Source: Myxococcales bacterium
Lineage (GTDB): Bacteria > Myxococcota > Myxococcia > Myxococcales > JAJYLH01
Assembly (NCBI GenBank): GCA_021787845.1
Contig: JAJYLH010000004.1
Location: 62,001-126,000, forward strand
Direction of reading: 5' to 3'
Length of the DNA: 64,000 nt
Each line of letters begins with the position of its first letter. Within the stretch, counting starts at the first letter, position 1. Below are positions 8,788-17,718 of the stretch, piece after piece. The notes under the pieces were generated by a model. It searched no databases. It worked only from the letters and a program-made list of their open reading frames with translations, and was not told the origin of the DNA. Made by a program: the position numbers and the translations under genes.

Positions 8788-10626
8788 CTACGCCCGGCTC
8801 CCTTCGTCCTCCGGCTCGTCGAGCGGCACGCGGCCTTCGAGCCGGGCGCGCTTGCGCTCGAGGTAACGGAAGATGGTGCGCGCGTCGACCCCGAGGTCGC
8901 GCGCGGTCTTGGTCCGGTTCTCGTGGTTTCGCCCGAGCACCTCGTCGATGTAGCGCTCCTTGAACTCTTCGATCGCGTTCACGAGCGGCTGAATCGGCGC
9001 CAGGCTCTCCGGCCTCAAGTCCAGGTCGGTGACGGTCACGAGCGGCCCGTCGGCGAGGACGATGGCCTTCTTCAGGCGGTTCTCCAACTCCCGGATGTTG
9101 CCCGGCCAGGCGTAGCGCATGAGGGCCTCGACCGCGTCCTTCGCGAACCCCTTGACGCTACTCGAGAGCTCTTTTGCGAAGCGGGAGAGCAGATGCCGGG
9201 CGATCACCTCGACGTCGTCGCCGCGATCGCGCAGCGGCGGCAGGTGCACGCCGACCACGTTCAGCCGGTAGTAGAGGTCCTCCCGGAAGCGGCCGGCCTT
9301 GAGCTCGTCCTCGAGCACCCGGTTGGTCGCCGCGACGATCCGGATGTCCACCGGCTCCGGCCGGCTGTCGCCGACCTTGGTGACGACCTTCTCTTGCAGC
9401 GCCCTGAGGAGCTTCACCTGGAGCCCGACCGGCAGCTCGCCGACCTCGTCGAGGAAGAGGGTCCCCCCGTTCGCCGCCTGGAACCGGCCGATGCGCGTCG
9501 CCACCGCGCCGGTGAACGCGCCGCGCAGGTGGCCGAACAGCTCGCTCTCCATCAGCTCCGCAGGGATCGCGCCGCAGTTGATGACCACGAACGGTCCGCC
9601 CTTGCGGGGGCTGCGGCGGTGCAGCTCCCGGGCGATGAGCTCCTTGCCGGTGCCCGTTTCGCCGGTGATGAGGACCGAGATGTCCGTCGGCGCGATTTTC
9701 TCCAGCTTGCGGTAGACCTCGCGCATCGCGTCGCAGGAGCCGATGATCTCGCCGAACCGCGCCTCCTCCGCCGCCTTCTTCAAGGCGCGGTTCTCCAGGG
9801 TCAGCTCGTTGAGGAGCTGGGCGTTGCGCACGAGGAGCGACGCCTGCGCCGCGTAGATGGTCAAGAGCGCCAGCGCCCGGTCGTCGAAGTGGTTCGCGAC
9901 CCGGTCGTTGCCGACGTAGAGGAGCCCGAACGCCGCGCCCTGGCGGTCGAGCAGCGGCACCGCGAGGACGCTGCACAGCTTCAGGTTGACGACGCTCTCC
10001 GAGCTGTTGAACTCCTGGTCGTTGAGCGCGTCGGAGACGATCACCGGCTTCTTCGTCGTCAGCGCCTTGCGCACGATGCTGTCGGAGAGCGTCTGCACCG
10101 CGCTCTCGACGTTGTGGCGCTCCAGGTGGCGGGCGACCCTGACGTGGAGCTGCCCGTCCTCCACCAGCACCAAGAACGCCTTGTCCGCGCTCGTCACCTT
10201 GATCGTGCCGTCGACCAGCGCTTCGAGGAGCTTCTCCAGGTCGCCCTGGGCGAGGAGCCGTTCCGAGAAGCGGTACAGCTCGCTCAGGGCTTCGAGCGCG
10301 TCGGGCTCGCGTTCTTTCGAGAGGTGCAAGGTCGCCCGCGCCGGCGGCGTCAGGTGGAAGCTCACTTCCGTCTGCCCGAGCCGGAAGCGGTCGCCGTCTT
10401 GGAGCTTGAGCCTGGTCAGGCGCTTGCCGTTCACGACCACCCCCGCGCCCTCCACCACCGACGCCGAAAAGAGGCCCTGGTCCCGCTCGATCGCCACCAC
10501 CCCTTCGGCGCTCTCGTCCGACAGCGCGACGTCCAGGTCCTCGCCGCGACCGAGCGAGGTGATCGCCTTGACCAGGGTCACCGTGCGCGGCGCCTCGCCG
10601 GGCGAACGGATGGTGAGCACGGGCAT
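8788..10626 (-). CDS. Sigma-54-dependent activator with FHA and GAF domains
   Basis: 612 residues. Domains in order: FHA-like (about 1-95), GAF (about 130-285), AAA+ sigma-54 interaction domain (about 295-530) and a Fis-type helix-turn-helix (about 565-605). Walker A GETGTGKEL, the loop GAFTGA that contacts sigma-54, and Walker B-like GGTLFLDEVGEL are intact, so it should remodel sigma-54 polymerase. The FHA is partly degenerate: the GR of LGRG and the N of VNGK remain, but the usual S-x-x-H is not evident. ATG is preceded by AAGGAG. Last gene of a block with a Ser/Thr kinase two genes upstream, which suggests the FHA reads kinase-made phosphothreonine. Myxobacteria use many such regulators in development. 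Confidence 0.9.
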   Translation of the reverse strand: MPVLTIRSPGEAPRTVTLVKAITSLGRGEDLDVALSDESAEGVVAIERDQGLFSASVVEGAGVVVNGKRLTRLKLQDGDRFRLGQTEVSFHLTPPARATLHLSKEREPDALEALSELYRFSERLLAQGDLEKLLEALVDGTIKVTSADKAFLVLVEDGQLHVRVARHLERHNVESAVQTLSDSIVRKALTTKKPVIVSDALNDQEFNSSESVVNLKLCSVLAVPLLDRQGAAFGLLYVGNDRVANHFDDRALALLTIYAAQASLLVRNAQLLNELTLENRALKKAAEEARFGEIIGSCDAMREVYRKLEKIAPTDISVLITGETGTGKELIARELHRRSPRKGGPFVVINCGAIPAELMESELFGHLRGAFTGAVATRIGRFQAANGGTLFLDEVGELPVGLQVKLLRALQEKVVTKVGDSRPEPVDIRIVAATNRVLEDELKAGRFREDLYYRLNVVGVHLPPLRDRGDDVEVIARHLLSRFAKELSSSVKGFAKDAVEALMRYAWPGNIRELENRLKKAIVLADGPLVTVTDLDLRPESLAPIQPLVNAIEEFKERYIDEVLGRNHENRTKTARDLGVDARTIFRYLERKRARLEGRVPLDEPEDEGSRA

Positions 10627-10642
10627 CGGTCGGGCTCCTTCT

Positions 10643-11809
10643 TCAGGGCTTCGCCTGCCCGGCAGTGGTATCGCCTACCGGGACCGCTTTCGGGTGCCGC
10701 GCGCCGGACGCGGCCGGCGGAGGGGCTTTCTTCTCGCCCTTCGCGCCGGCCTTGCCGTTCGCCACGGGAGGACGCTGGCCGGCAGCGGCCCCGCCCGCCG
10801 CCGACGCCGGCGAGGTCTGGGTCGACTCGACGCGCCCCGGCGCCGCGGGCGTCATCGGCCTCGCCTGGCCACCGGGTGGGCTGCTGGCCGCCCCCGGCAC
10901 CGACGGCCTTTGCGCGGGCGCGGGAGGGGCGGTCGCGGCGGGCACCGAGACCGGCCGCGGCAAGGGTCCCGCCGGCGCCGCCGAGGGCAGCTCGCTCTCG
11001 CTCAACACCCGGTCGGGCGCGAAGTCGACGTTCGCCTCGACCGCGCCCGCGAGCCAGAGCAGGTAGAACGCCCCCCCGCTCGCCCATTTGGCCGTGTCCA
11101 GCTTCTGGGCCAGCGCATAGTTCGGCGGCGAGAACCGGTGGGTCTGGCTCGAACGCAAGGCGTCGACGAGCAGGTACGAACCGATGGAGACCACCGCCGC
11201 CAACACCTCGGTCGCGGCGAAGGTCGCGCCGAGCTTCACGCTTCCGTTCTGGAACTGCCCGAGCCCGAAGGGCATCCACGCGAGCAGGACCGACGAGTGC
11301 GCGACCGTCTCTTCCAGGACCCGCGGCTTCGTGAGCGCCGTTCGCCGCTGCTCCTCGGCCAGAGCCTGCATCTTCGCCTCCTCGGCCTCGGCCTTGAGCC
11401 GCTCGTGCCGGAGCTTGCGAATCGGCGCCAGGTACTTCTCGTTGCGCCGGCGGACCTGGTCGAAGAACGCCACCGCGTCCGGCGGGACGAAGAACGGGTC
11501 GAGCTGGTAGTCCGGGTCCTGCTTCAACAGCTCGAACATCGCGTTCTCGGCGTCCGCCGGCCGGTGGAGGTAGAAGTACGCGAGCCCCAGCATCCGGTAC
11601 GCTTGGACCCGCTGGCTCTCCGAGAGGTCCTGCTCGGCGGGAACGCTCTTGAGTAACGACACCGTCTTGGGGAAGTCGCCGTACTCGAAGGCATCGTGCG
11701 CCTCTTTGAGCACCTCGGGAGCGGTGTCGGCCCGCGCGACCGCTCCCGCGAGGCACACGACGGCGCCGGCGGCGGTGAGCGACAACGCTTGGCGCACCAA
11801 CGCGCGCAT
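10643..11809 (-). CDS. Secreted TPR-like protein with Pro/Ala-rich tail
   Basis: 388 residues. N-terminal signal peptide ending near AGAVARA. Residues about 25-110 look like TPR helices (AHDAFEYGDFPKTVSLL, YRMLGLAYFYLHRPADAENAMFELL). A charged helix follows (KLRHERLKAEAEEAKMQALAEEQRR), then two hydrophobic stretches around 170-215 and 250, then a long low-complexity tail of Pro, Ala and Gly from about 270. Sits between the Ser/Thr kinase (39-bp gap) and the sigma-54 activator (16-bp gap) on the same strand, so probably one operon. Likely an envelope partner of the kinase system; function unknown. Confidence 0.78.
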   Translation of the reverse strand: MRALVRQALSLTAAGAVVCLAGAVARADTAPEVLKEAHDAFEYGDFPKTVSLLKSVPAEQDLSESQRVQAYRMLGLAYFYLHRPADAENAMFELLKQDPDYQLDPFFVPPDAVAFFDQVRRRNEKYLAPIRKLRHERLKAEAEEAKMQALAEEQRRTALTKPRVLEETVAHSSVLLAWMPFGLGQFQNGSVKLGATFAATEVLAAVVSIGSYLLVDALRSSQTHRFSPPNYALAQKLDTAKWASGGAFYLLWLAGAVEANVDFAPDRVLSESELPSAAPAGPLPRPVSVPAATAPPAPAQRPSVPGAASSPPGGQARPMTPAAPGRVESTQTSPASAAGGAAAGQRPPVANGKAGAKGEKKAPPPAASGARHPKAVPVGDTTAGQAKP

Positions 11810-11848
11810 CCGGACGGCGGTACCCCAAAGGCCCCGAAAGCGCTCTCG

Positions 11849-13750
11849 CTAGCCCTGGGGCTCCATCGTCACGTCGAGCGGCAGCTTCTGCCCGGCGCGC
11901 ACGACGACCGTCCGCACCCAATCCTTGAACCCGGTCGCGCCCAGCCGTACGTGCACCTCGCGAGAATAGCGCCATTGCCCGTCGGCGTCCTCACCCATGT
12001 GCACGCGCAACCGCCCGCCCTTGAGCTCGCTCAACAGGTGCGAGACCTGGTCGGCGAGAACGCCGACGGTGCTCGAGTCTAAAGGCCCGTGGACCTTCAA
12101 GACGAGGACCCCGTCCAACGGCACGAGCTTCTCCCGGAAGTCGCGCTTCTCGCCGGGGCCGAGGGTCGCGTCGAGCGCCATCGGCTGGCAGCCCTCGTGC
12201 GACAGCTCGATGCGATGGAGGCCCGGCGGCAGGTCGCCGTCCCAGGCGCGGGTCTCCGCCACCTCGCGCCCGTCGATCTCGATCCGCGCGAACGGCAGGA
12301 CCTCGATCGACAGATGCGCCTTCTTCACCGGCAGCGGCGCCCGGACGCTGGCCACGGCGAGCGGATGGAGCCGCGGCGCGACCGGCGAGGGCGCCGGGCG
12401 CGGATGCCAGCGCGGATGGGACCGCGGCGCCAACTTCTCCCTCGGCTGGATTGCCGCGAGAGGAGGCTTGGCAGGGGTCTTGGCGATCGGCGGCGCTTTC
12501 GGGGTCCGGGCGGGGCGCTTCGCCGCGAGCGAGCGGGGCACGGGCCGCGGCCCCGGCGTTGGATGGGAGCGCAGCCGCTCGGCGTGCCGGACGACCGGAA
12601 ACGCCGCCAGCAGGACCAGCGCCGCCGTGGCGAGCATCCACAGGCGCCGGCGCCAGCGCGCGCGGCTCTTGAGCTGGTCCAGCGCCTGTCGGGCCTGGCC
12701 CGCCTCGGGGGTGCCCGGCGCGATGGCGATGATTCGCGCGAAGCTCTGGAGCGCTTTCGCCGGCCGGTGGTCCCGGGCGGCCGCCTCTCCTTCCCGCTGG
12801 AGCCGGCCGATGATGAGCTGCTTGGTCTCCCGCGCGACCTTCTCCGGCTCGGCGAGAAACGAGGTCACGAGCTCCTCGGGCCGTTCGAAACCGCTCTCGA
12901 GGAGCGTCGCGCGCAAGAGCTCCTGCAGTTCGGTCGCCGACCGCACCCGCTCCTCGCGCCGGGCGAGGGTCTGGTCGATCACGTGCGCGAGCGAGTCGGA
13001 CACCGCCGGCTCGAGCTCGCGCGGGTCGTGGTAGTCGCCGTCGAGGATCCGCTTCAACAGCGCCGCCGGGCTCGGGCCTTCGAAGGGGAGCTGACCGGTC
13101 GAAAGCCAATAGAGAATCGTGCCGAGCGAGAACAGGTCGCTGCGCTCGTCCGCCTCCTCGCCGTCGATGATCTCCGGCGCCATGTGCGCGGGCGAGCCGA
13201 CGAGCGACCCGGTGACCGTCATCCGCTCGTCGCGGTCGAGAATCTGCGCGATGCCGAAGTCCATCAGCTTCAGCGCCGGCGCTGGCCCGTCCTCCCGGAT
13301 CATCACGTTCTCGGGCTTCAGGTCGCGGTGGACGATGCCCTGCTGGTGCGCGTGGGCGAGGGCGGCGGCGAGGACGTACGTGGCGGCGGCCGCGATTTCC
13401 GGCGGGTCGAACGGGTGCGCCTCGGCGAACGCCCGCAGGGTCCGCCCGCGGATCAGCTCGGTGACCAGGAACGCTTCCGGGCTCTCTTCGCCGGAGTAGT
13501 CGTAGATCTCGAGGATGTTCGGGTGGTGCAGCCGGGCGACCGCTTTCGCTTCCCGCGCGAGCCGGCGGCGGTGCTCGGCCCGGGCCGCGAGGTGCGGGTG
13601 GAGCAGCTTCACCGCGACGTCGCGCTCGAGCGACTGGTCGACGCCCCGGTAGACGACGGCCATTCCGCCGTGCCCGACCTCTTCGAGGAGCCGGTAGCGC
13701 TCTCGGACCCTTTCGGTCGCCGGCAACTTCTTCCACCTCGCGGGCGCCAC
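11849..13750 (-). CDS. Transmembrane Ser/Thr protein kinase with PEGA domain
   Basis: 633 residues from a GTG at 13748-13750. Kinase domain in about the first 290 residues: Gly loop VGHGGMAVVYRG, VAIK-type lysine in DVAVKLL, catalytic HRDLKPENVM, DFG in LMDFGIAQ, and an activation loop with GSPAHMAPEI (usually Y in place of H). A juxtamembrane helical stretch with a TPR-like unit precedes one membrane helix (LWMLATAALVLLAAFPVV). The outside part has a Pro/Arg-rich linker and a PEGA domain (RIEIDGREVAE, LPPGLHRIELSHEG). Such kinases sense envelope state and phosphorylate cytoplasmic FHA proteins. The downstream FHA activator is a candidate target. Confidence 0.9.
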   Translation of the reverse strand: MAPARWKKLPATERVRERYRLLEEVGHGGMAVVYRGVDQSLERDVAVKLLHPHLAARAEHRRRLAREAKAVARLHHPNILEIYDYSGEESPEAFLVTELIRGRTLRAFAEAHPFDPPEIAAAATYVLAAALAHAHQQGIVHRDLKPENVMIREDGPAPALKLMDFGIAQILDRDERMTVTGSLVGSPAHMAPEIIDGEEADERSDLFSLGTILYWLSTGQLPFEGPSPAALLKRILDGDYHDPRELEPAVSDSLAHVIDQTLARREERVRSATELQELLRATLLESGFERPEELVTSFLAEPEKVARETKQLIIGRLQREGEAAARDHRPAKALQSFARIIAIAPGTPEAGQARQALDQLKSRARWRRRLWMLATAALVLLAAFPVVRHAERLRSHPTPGPRPVPRSLAAKRPARTPKAPPIAKTPAKPPLAAIQPREKLAPRSHPRWHPRPAPSPVAPRLHPLAVASVRAPLPVKKAHLSIEVLPFARIEIDGREVAETRAWDGDLPPGLHRIELSHEGCQPMALDATLGPGEKRDFREKLVPLDGVLVLKVHGPLDSSTVGVLADQVSHLLSELKGGRLRVHMGEDADGQWRYSREVHVRLGATGFKDWVRTVVVRAGQKLPLDVTMEPQG

Positions 13751-13790
13751 TCTACACGACCGGCGAGGGGGTCCGACCTTGGCCGCCGCC

Positions 13791-14885
13791 CTAGCGCAGC
13801 TCGGTCAGCCGGGTGCCGGGATAGGCCTGGGCGAGAATCTGCGCGGCCGACTCGCCGGCGAGCGCCCGGCCGCGGGCGCACCACTGGCACAGCCCCACCG
13901 CGTGACCGGAGCCGGAGCCTTCGAAGACGAGGTCCCGCCCGCGCCGGACGATTCTGGCGTCCAGGCTCGGCAGCGCCTGGTACCCGATCAGCCGCCGCAG
14001 CTCAGCCCCGCTGACGTTCCGCGCGCCATCCCGGGTGACGAGCTTCACCCGCGCGATACGGCCGGTCCTGGTCCTGGCGACGACCGAGATCTCCCGCAGC
14101 CGATCGCCGATCACCTGGGCGCTTCGAAGCTGCCGCGACAGCTCGGCGAGCGCGATTCGCTTGGTCCAGTGCGCGGTCGGCGCTCTTCCGCCGCCCCGGC
14201 AGGAGGTCGGCACGAGGTAGGGAATCGAGACGCCGAACGCCGCGCGGGCCGACTCGGTGCGGCCGGTGCAGGAGGAGAAGTAGTACGTCTGCGCGAGTGA
14301 GCCCCGAAAGGTGAGGACCTCGCCCCGGGTCGCGCGGGCCGCGGCGATGGACCGCCGGTCGAGGGAAGCGGCACCCCTGTAGACTTGCGAGAGCACTCCC
14401 GCCCCCACGTCGAAGGGCTGGTTCCGGGTCGTCCGCGCGCGCACCAGGGCGTACGTGCGCGCGGCGATCGCCTGCGCCTCGAGCGCCTGCATCGGCCAGG
14501 AGGGCGGCATCTCCGACCCGACGACGCTCGCGACGTAGGTTTCCAGATCCACCCGGTCGACGGCGTAGAGCGTCCGGTCGGTCGCGGCGACCTCGACCTC
14601 GCCCAGGAGGCCGACGCCGTTGACGTCGATGCGCGCGCCGGCGGCGTCGGAGATCAAGAGCACCGGCGCGAGCTGCCGGCCGTCGGAAACGAGCGGCCCG
14701 ACCGACCGGAGCCGCACCTGACGGCCGACCGCGACCGGCGGGCCCCCAGGGGTGGTGCGCGCGACCAGGTGCGCGCCGCGAATGGTCAAGGACGGGCCGC
14801 TCGCCACCGCGACGCGGACCGAACGCGCCCGCGCGACCGACCCGAAAGCCGCGGCGAGCGCCAGCCAGGCGATGAACGAGCTCAT
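13791..14885 (-). CDS. SpoIID/LytB-domain protein
   Basis: 364 residues from ATG 14883-14885, placed directly before a signal peptide (MSSFIAWLALAAAFGSVARA). The SpoIID domain is shown by VVGSEMPPSWPMQALEAQAI, AARTYALVRA, TRGEVLTF and a C-terminal GHAVGLCQWCARGRAL, equal to the GHGVGMSQWGAxGMA signature but with Cys in two usual Ser/Gly positions. SpoIID proteins are peptidoglycan lytic transglycosylases or amidase enhancers acting outside the membrane. The frame continues upstream to 15038 without a signal sequence, so that extension was rejected. It is 40 bp upstream of the kinase gene, possibly the first gene of the kinase operon. Confidence 0.85.
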   Translation of the reverse strand: MSSFIAWLALAAAFGSVARARSVRVAVASGPSLTIRGAHLVARTTPGGPPVAVGRQVRLRSVGPLVSDGRQLAPVLLISDAAGARIDVNGVGLLGEVEVAATDRTLYAVDRVDLETYVASVVGSEMPPSWPMQALEAQAIAARTYALVRARTTRNQPFDVGAGVLSQVYRGAASLDRRSIAAARATRGEVLTFRGSLAQTYYFSSCTGRTESARAAFGVSIPYLVPTSCRGGGRAPTAHWTKRIALAELSRQLRSAQVIGDRLREISVVARTRTGRIARVKLVTRDGARNVSGAELRRLIGYQALPSLDARIVRRGRDLVFEGSGSGHAVGLCQWCARGRALAGESAAQILAQAYPGTRLTELR

Positions 14886-15011
14886 CAGCGCCGAACGTCG
14901 CGCGAGCGGGAGAGTCGCGCAAGAAACCGGCTCCCCACCGAGGTCGGTCCCGCGAAACCCGCGCCGACTCATCCGGTTGCACGCAGCTGGACGAGAGCGC
15001 CTGCACAGGTC

Positions 15012-15040
15012 GGATGGGCTCCGCTCCCCGACACCCATCC
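15012..15040. terminator. REP-like hairpin at gene end
   Basis: Inverted arms GGATGGG (15012-15018) and CCCATCC (15034-15040) with the interior GCTCCGCTCC typical of the widespread GTAGGATGGG...CCCATCC repeats. It touches the stop codon of the 15040-16866 gene and lies before the SpoIID gene, so it probably terminates the former. A relative is at 45363-45432. Confidence 0.55.
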
Positions 15041-16866
15041 TACTCGCCGAACGGCGCCAGAAAGCCGAGGGCCGGGTCCGTTCTCGTGAGGCGGAAGAGC
15101 TCCTGCCCGGCGCGGAAGACGGTCAGGCGCTCCTCGCCCAGGTCCAGCGCGTCGCCCAGCGAAAGCGCTCCCGTGAACATCGAGAACTCGTCGCCGGCCT
15201 CGCGGCCCGTCTGCGCTCGCCGGTACTCGACGCGGGTCCGGCTCGTCGCGACGCCGTCGAACACCACCACCCGATGGTGGTCGAAATAGAGCGCCGGGCG
15301 GGCGAGGAGCTCCCAGCGCCGCCGGGCCCGCGCCGCGTCCGCTCGCTCGAGCTCCTCAGCGGCGCGCCGCGCCCAAGCGATCGCCGCCGCGCAGTCGAAC
15401 CGGCAGGGAAAGAACGGCACCGGCACGACCACCAGGTTGTTCAGCTCCGGCGCGAAGCGCGCCGAACGGGTCCGGGCCCAGGTCGAATAGCGGTTGCGGG
15501 TGTTGTTCGCCCGGTCGTCCTGCGCCGCGAACGCCTCGACGCAGCAGGGCGGATAGCCCATCAGCTCGCCGAGCGCGCGCACCTGCTGCGTCGGATCGCC
15601 CAGCGCTTGCGCTGCCGCCGCCTTCCGCGCGAGCCCGGGGTCGTGCGAGAGGTACAGCTCGACCTGCGCCTCGCCCCGGTCGCGCTGGTCGTTCCAGGTG
15701 TCCTGGGGGCCTCTCTCCACCCGCCGCTCGCGCCGCTCGACGTGGACTTCGCCGTACGGGGCGAGCGCGCCGGCGACCGCGTCGGGCGCGACCGTCAGGA
15801 ACACCACCGGCTTGAGCCCCGCGCGAAACGCCCAGACCTCGCCCAGCCCCTCCGGCTGTTCGGCAACGCTGGCGCTTTGCGCCTGCGGTACCGCTCCCCG
15901 AAGCCCGAGTTGCTCCAGGAGCGGCGCCGGTCTCGTTTGACAGAGGCGCACCGCCTGGCCGAGACGCCTGCGGCTCGGCGGGAGCCGTTCCGGCAGGCGG
16001 TCGAGCACGTCGCGCAAGAGGCGCGCGACCTGCCGGCCCTCGACCAACGTCTCGCCCGCGCTCTCGAGGAGCTGCACGAGAGCGCGCTCGGTGGCCGGCC
16101 GGGGCGGCTTGCCCGGCGGCCGCGGCTCGCCGCGCAGCCCGAAGATCTCCTCGCCGTCCTGGAGGCTCCAGTCGGCCATCGTCCGCGGGCCTTCGAGGCC
16201 GACGTGCAGCTCGCGGCCGGTGGTGGTGGCGGTCAACGCTATCCGGCAGCGCTCATCCTCGAGGGAAGCGGTGACGACCCGCCCTTCGGGCCGCGCGCTC
16301 TCGACCACCCGCGCTTGGGGGAACAGGCGCCGGACCAGGGCGAGCGCGTGCCAGAGCGTCTCTTCCAGGTCCGCCTCGGGCGAGGCGGGCAGGCCCCGGA
16401 TGTCGAAGGTCGCGCGCTCGACGGCGCGTGCGGCGATGACCTGCTCGGCGAGGCGGCGGCCCGGAAGCGTCACCCAGCCGTGCGCGAGCTCCACTTGAGC
16501 GGCACCCGCGGGCAAATCCGCTTCCGCCAGGGCGAGGTGCAGCGGCGCCTCGACCAGCGCCCGGCGGCCGCCCCTCGATTGCGCCCCGGGTGAGCGGGCG
16601 AGCGTGAGGGCGGCGTCGAGCCCCGACCGAGGCGGGAGCGCGACCAATGCCTGGGCGTCGGGATGCGCGGCGAGCGCGGCGAGGAGGGAATCGAAGACGG
16701 GAGCGGCGGGAGGCGGCAGCGCTGCCGGGTGCCGGACGACCTGGGCCGCGAGCTCCAGCCGGGGCGACCGGGCGATCACCTCGGCGTAGGCGCGGGCGCG
16801 CTCGCCGCCGCCGACCAGGAGAATCGGCCGAGGCGGCGGAGCTGGAAGCGGCGCGCGGGGATGCAA
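15040..16866 (-). CDS. Gfo/Idh-like N-terminus fused to GYPxCC-motif domain
   Basis: 608 residues, starting with TTG at 16866; no in-frame ATG precedes the first conserved strand, so the start is tentative. Residues about 8-330 resemble a Gfo/Idh/MocA oxidoreductase-like module: a nucleotide-binding-like ILLVGGGERARAYAEVIARSP and a beta-rich second half. The C-terminal about 270 residues hold LGELMGYPPCCVEAFA near residue 430 and FFPCRFDCAAA near 488, a CC/PCxxxC pattern like the DUF483-type proteins. Those cysteines could bind metal. Function unknown; the two halves may act on the same metabolite. Alternative: the N-terminal half has lost cofactor binding. Confidence 0.65.
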   Translation of the reverse strand: MHPRAPLPAPPPRPILLVGGGERARAYAEVIARSPRLELAAQVVRHPAALPPPAAPVFDSLLAALAAHPDAQALVALPPRSGLDAALTLARSPGAQSRGGRRALVEAPLHLALAEADLPAGAAQVELAHGWVTLPGRRLAEQVIAARAVERATFDIRGLPASPEADLEETLWHALALVRRLFPQARVVESARPEGRVVTASLEDERCRIALTATTTGRELHVGLEGPRTMADWSLQDGEEIFGLRGEPRPPGKPPRPATERALVQLLESAGETLVEGRQVARLLRDVLDRLPERLPPSRRRLGQAVRLCQTRPAPLLEQLGLRGAVPQAQSASVAEQPEGLGEVWAFRAGLKPVVFLTVAPDAVAGALAPYGEVHVERRERRVERGPQDTWNDQRDRGEAQVELYLSHDPGLARKAAAAQALGDPTQQVRALGELMGYPPCCVEAFAAQDDRANNTRNRYSTWARTRSARFAPELNNLVVVPVPFFPCRFDCAAAIAWARRAAEELERADAARARRRWELLARPALYFDHHRVVVFDGVATSRTRVEYRRAQTGREAGDEFSMFTGALSLGDALDLGEERLTVFRAGQELFRLTRTDPALGFLAPFGE

Positions 16867-17043
16867 GTCGGCGGCGAGACTGGCACGAGCCGAACGCTCG
16901 GCGCAAACGGCCGAGCGGCGTCAGAAAGCGGCCAACGAGGGCTTCGCGCGCTCCCGTTCATTCCAAGAACGGTCGGCGCAAGGCCGCGCCGGCGGGCGCA
17001 CGATCGCTCTGCTCGGCGAGCCGCCGCTTCGACCGCGGGTGTT

Positions 17044-17718
17044 CTAATCGCCCTGGATCAAGCGATAGCCGGCGCCGCGGACGGTGCGGATTTCCGCGGT
17101 GGCGCCGGCGCGGGCGAGCTTCGTGCGGACGTAGCCGATGTAGACGTCCACGACGTTCGGCAGGCCGTCGAATTTCTCGCCCCAGACGCGGTCGAGCAGG
17201 CGCTGTCGCGACAGCACTTCCCCGGGCTCGCGCGCCAGCTCGCTCAGGAGCCCGAACTCCCGCGCGGTCAGCGCGATTTCGCTGCCGGCGGCGGAGAGCA
17301 CCCGGCGCTCCCGGTCGAGCAGCACCCCGCCGCCGAGGTCGGTCGCGCCGTCCCAGGCCATCGCGCGGCGGTGGATCGATTCGATTCGCAGCACCAGCTC
17401 TTCGAAGTCGCAGGGCTTGCCCAGGTAGTCGTCCGCTCCGGCGCGCAAGCCCGCGCGGCGCTCCTCCAGGGAAGCGCGAGCGGTGACGATCAGCACCGGG
17501 GTGCGCAGCCCCAGCGAGCGCCAGTCGACGAGCAGGCCGAGCCCGTCGCCGTCGGGAAGCGCCCGGTCGAGGACGATGGCGTCGAACGGCCGCTCGATCG
17601 GCCGGCGTCGCGCGGCCTCGCAGCGGTCCTGGACTTCGACCAGGTGGCCGAGAGCCCTCAGTTTCACCGAGAGCGGTTCTGCCCTGGGGAGCGCGGCCTC
17701 CACGACGAGAAGCTTCAT
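17044..17718 (-). CDS. OmpR-family response regulator, atypical receiver
   Basis: 224 residues from ATG 17716-17718, the usual length for OmpR/PhoB proteins. Receiver domain 1-120 with phosphoacceptor D51 (IVLDRALPDGDG), the T of LIVTARA and K of YLGKP. The usual acidic pair after strand 1 (VEDD) is VEAA here (E7-A8-A9), so the Mg2+ pocket keeps one acid only. The C-terminal winged helix (about 130-222) is normal: LTAREFGLLSELAREPGEVLSR, RVWG, VVDVYIGYVRTKL, IRTVRGAGYRL. No histidine kinase is adjacent. A frame extension to 17856 was not used because MKLLVVE is the usual first strand. Confidence 0.87.
   Translation of the reverse strand: MKLLVVEAALPRAEPLSVKLRALGHLVEVQDRCEAARRRPIERPFDAIVLDRALPDGDGLGLLVDWRSLGLRTPVLIVTARASLEERRAGLRAGADDYLGKPCDFEELVLRIESIHRRAMAWDGATDLGGGVLLDRERRVLSAAGSEIALTAREFGLLSELAREPGEVLSRQRLLDRVWGEKFDGLPNVVDVYIGYVRTKLARAGATAEIRTVRGAGYRLIQGD

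Noticed and set aside
8923-11334. 803-codon open frame on the plus strand
   Set aside because: Antisense to the sigma-54 activator and TPR genes, no signal, domain or start site; explained by GC-rich codon use.
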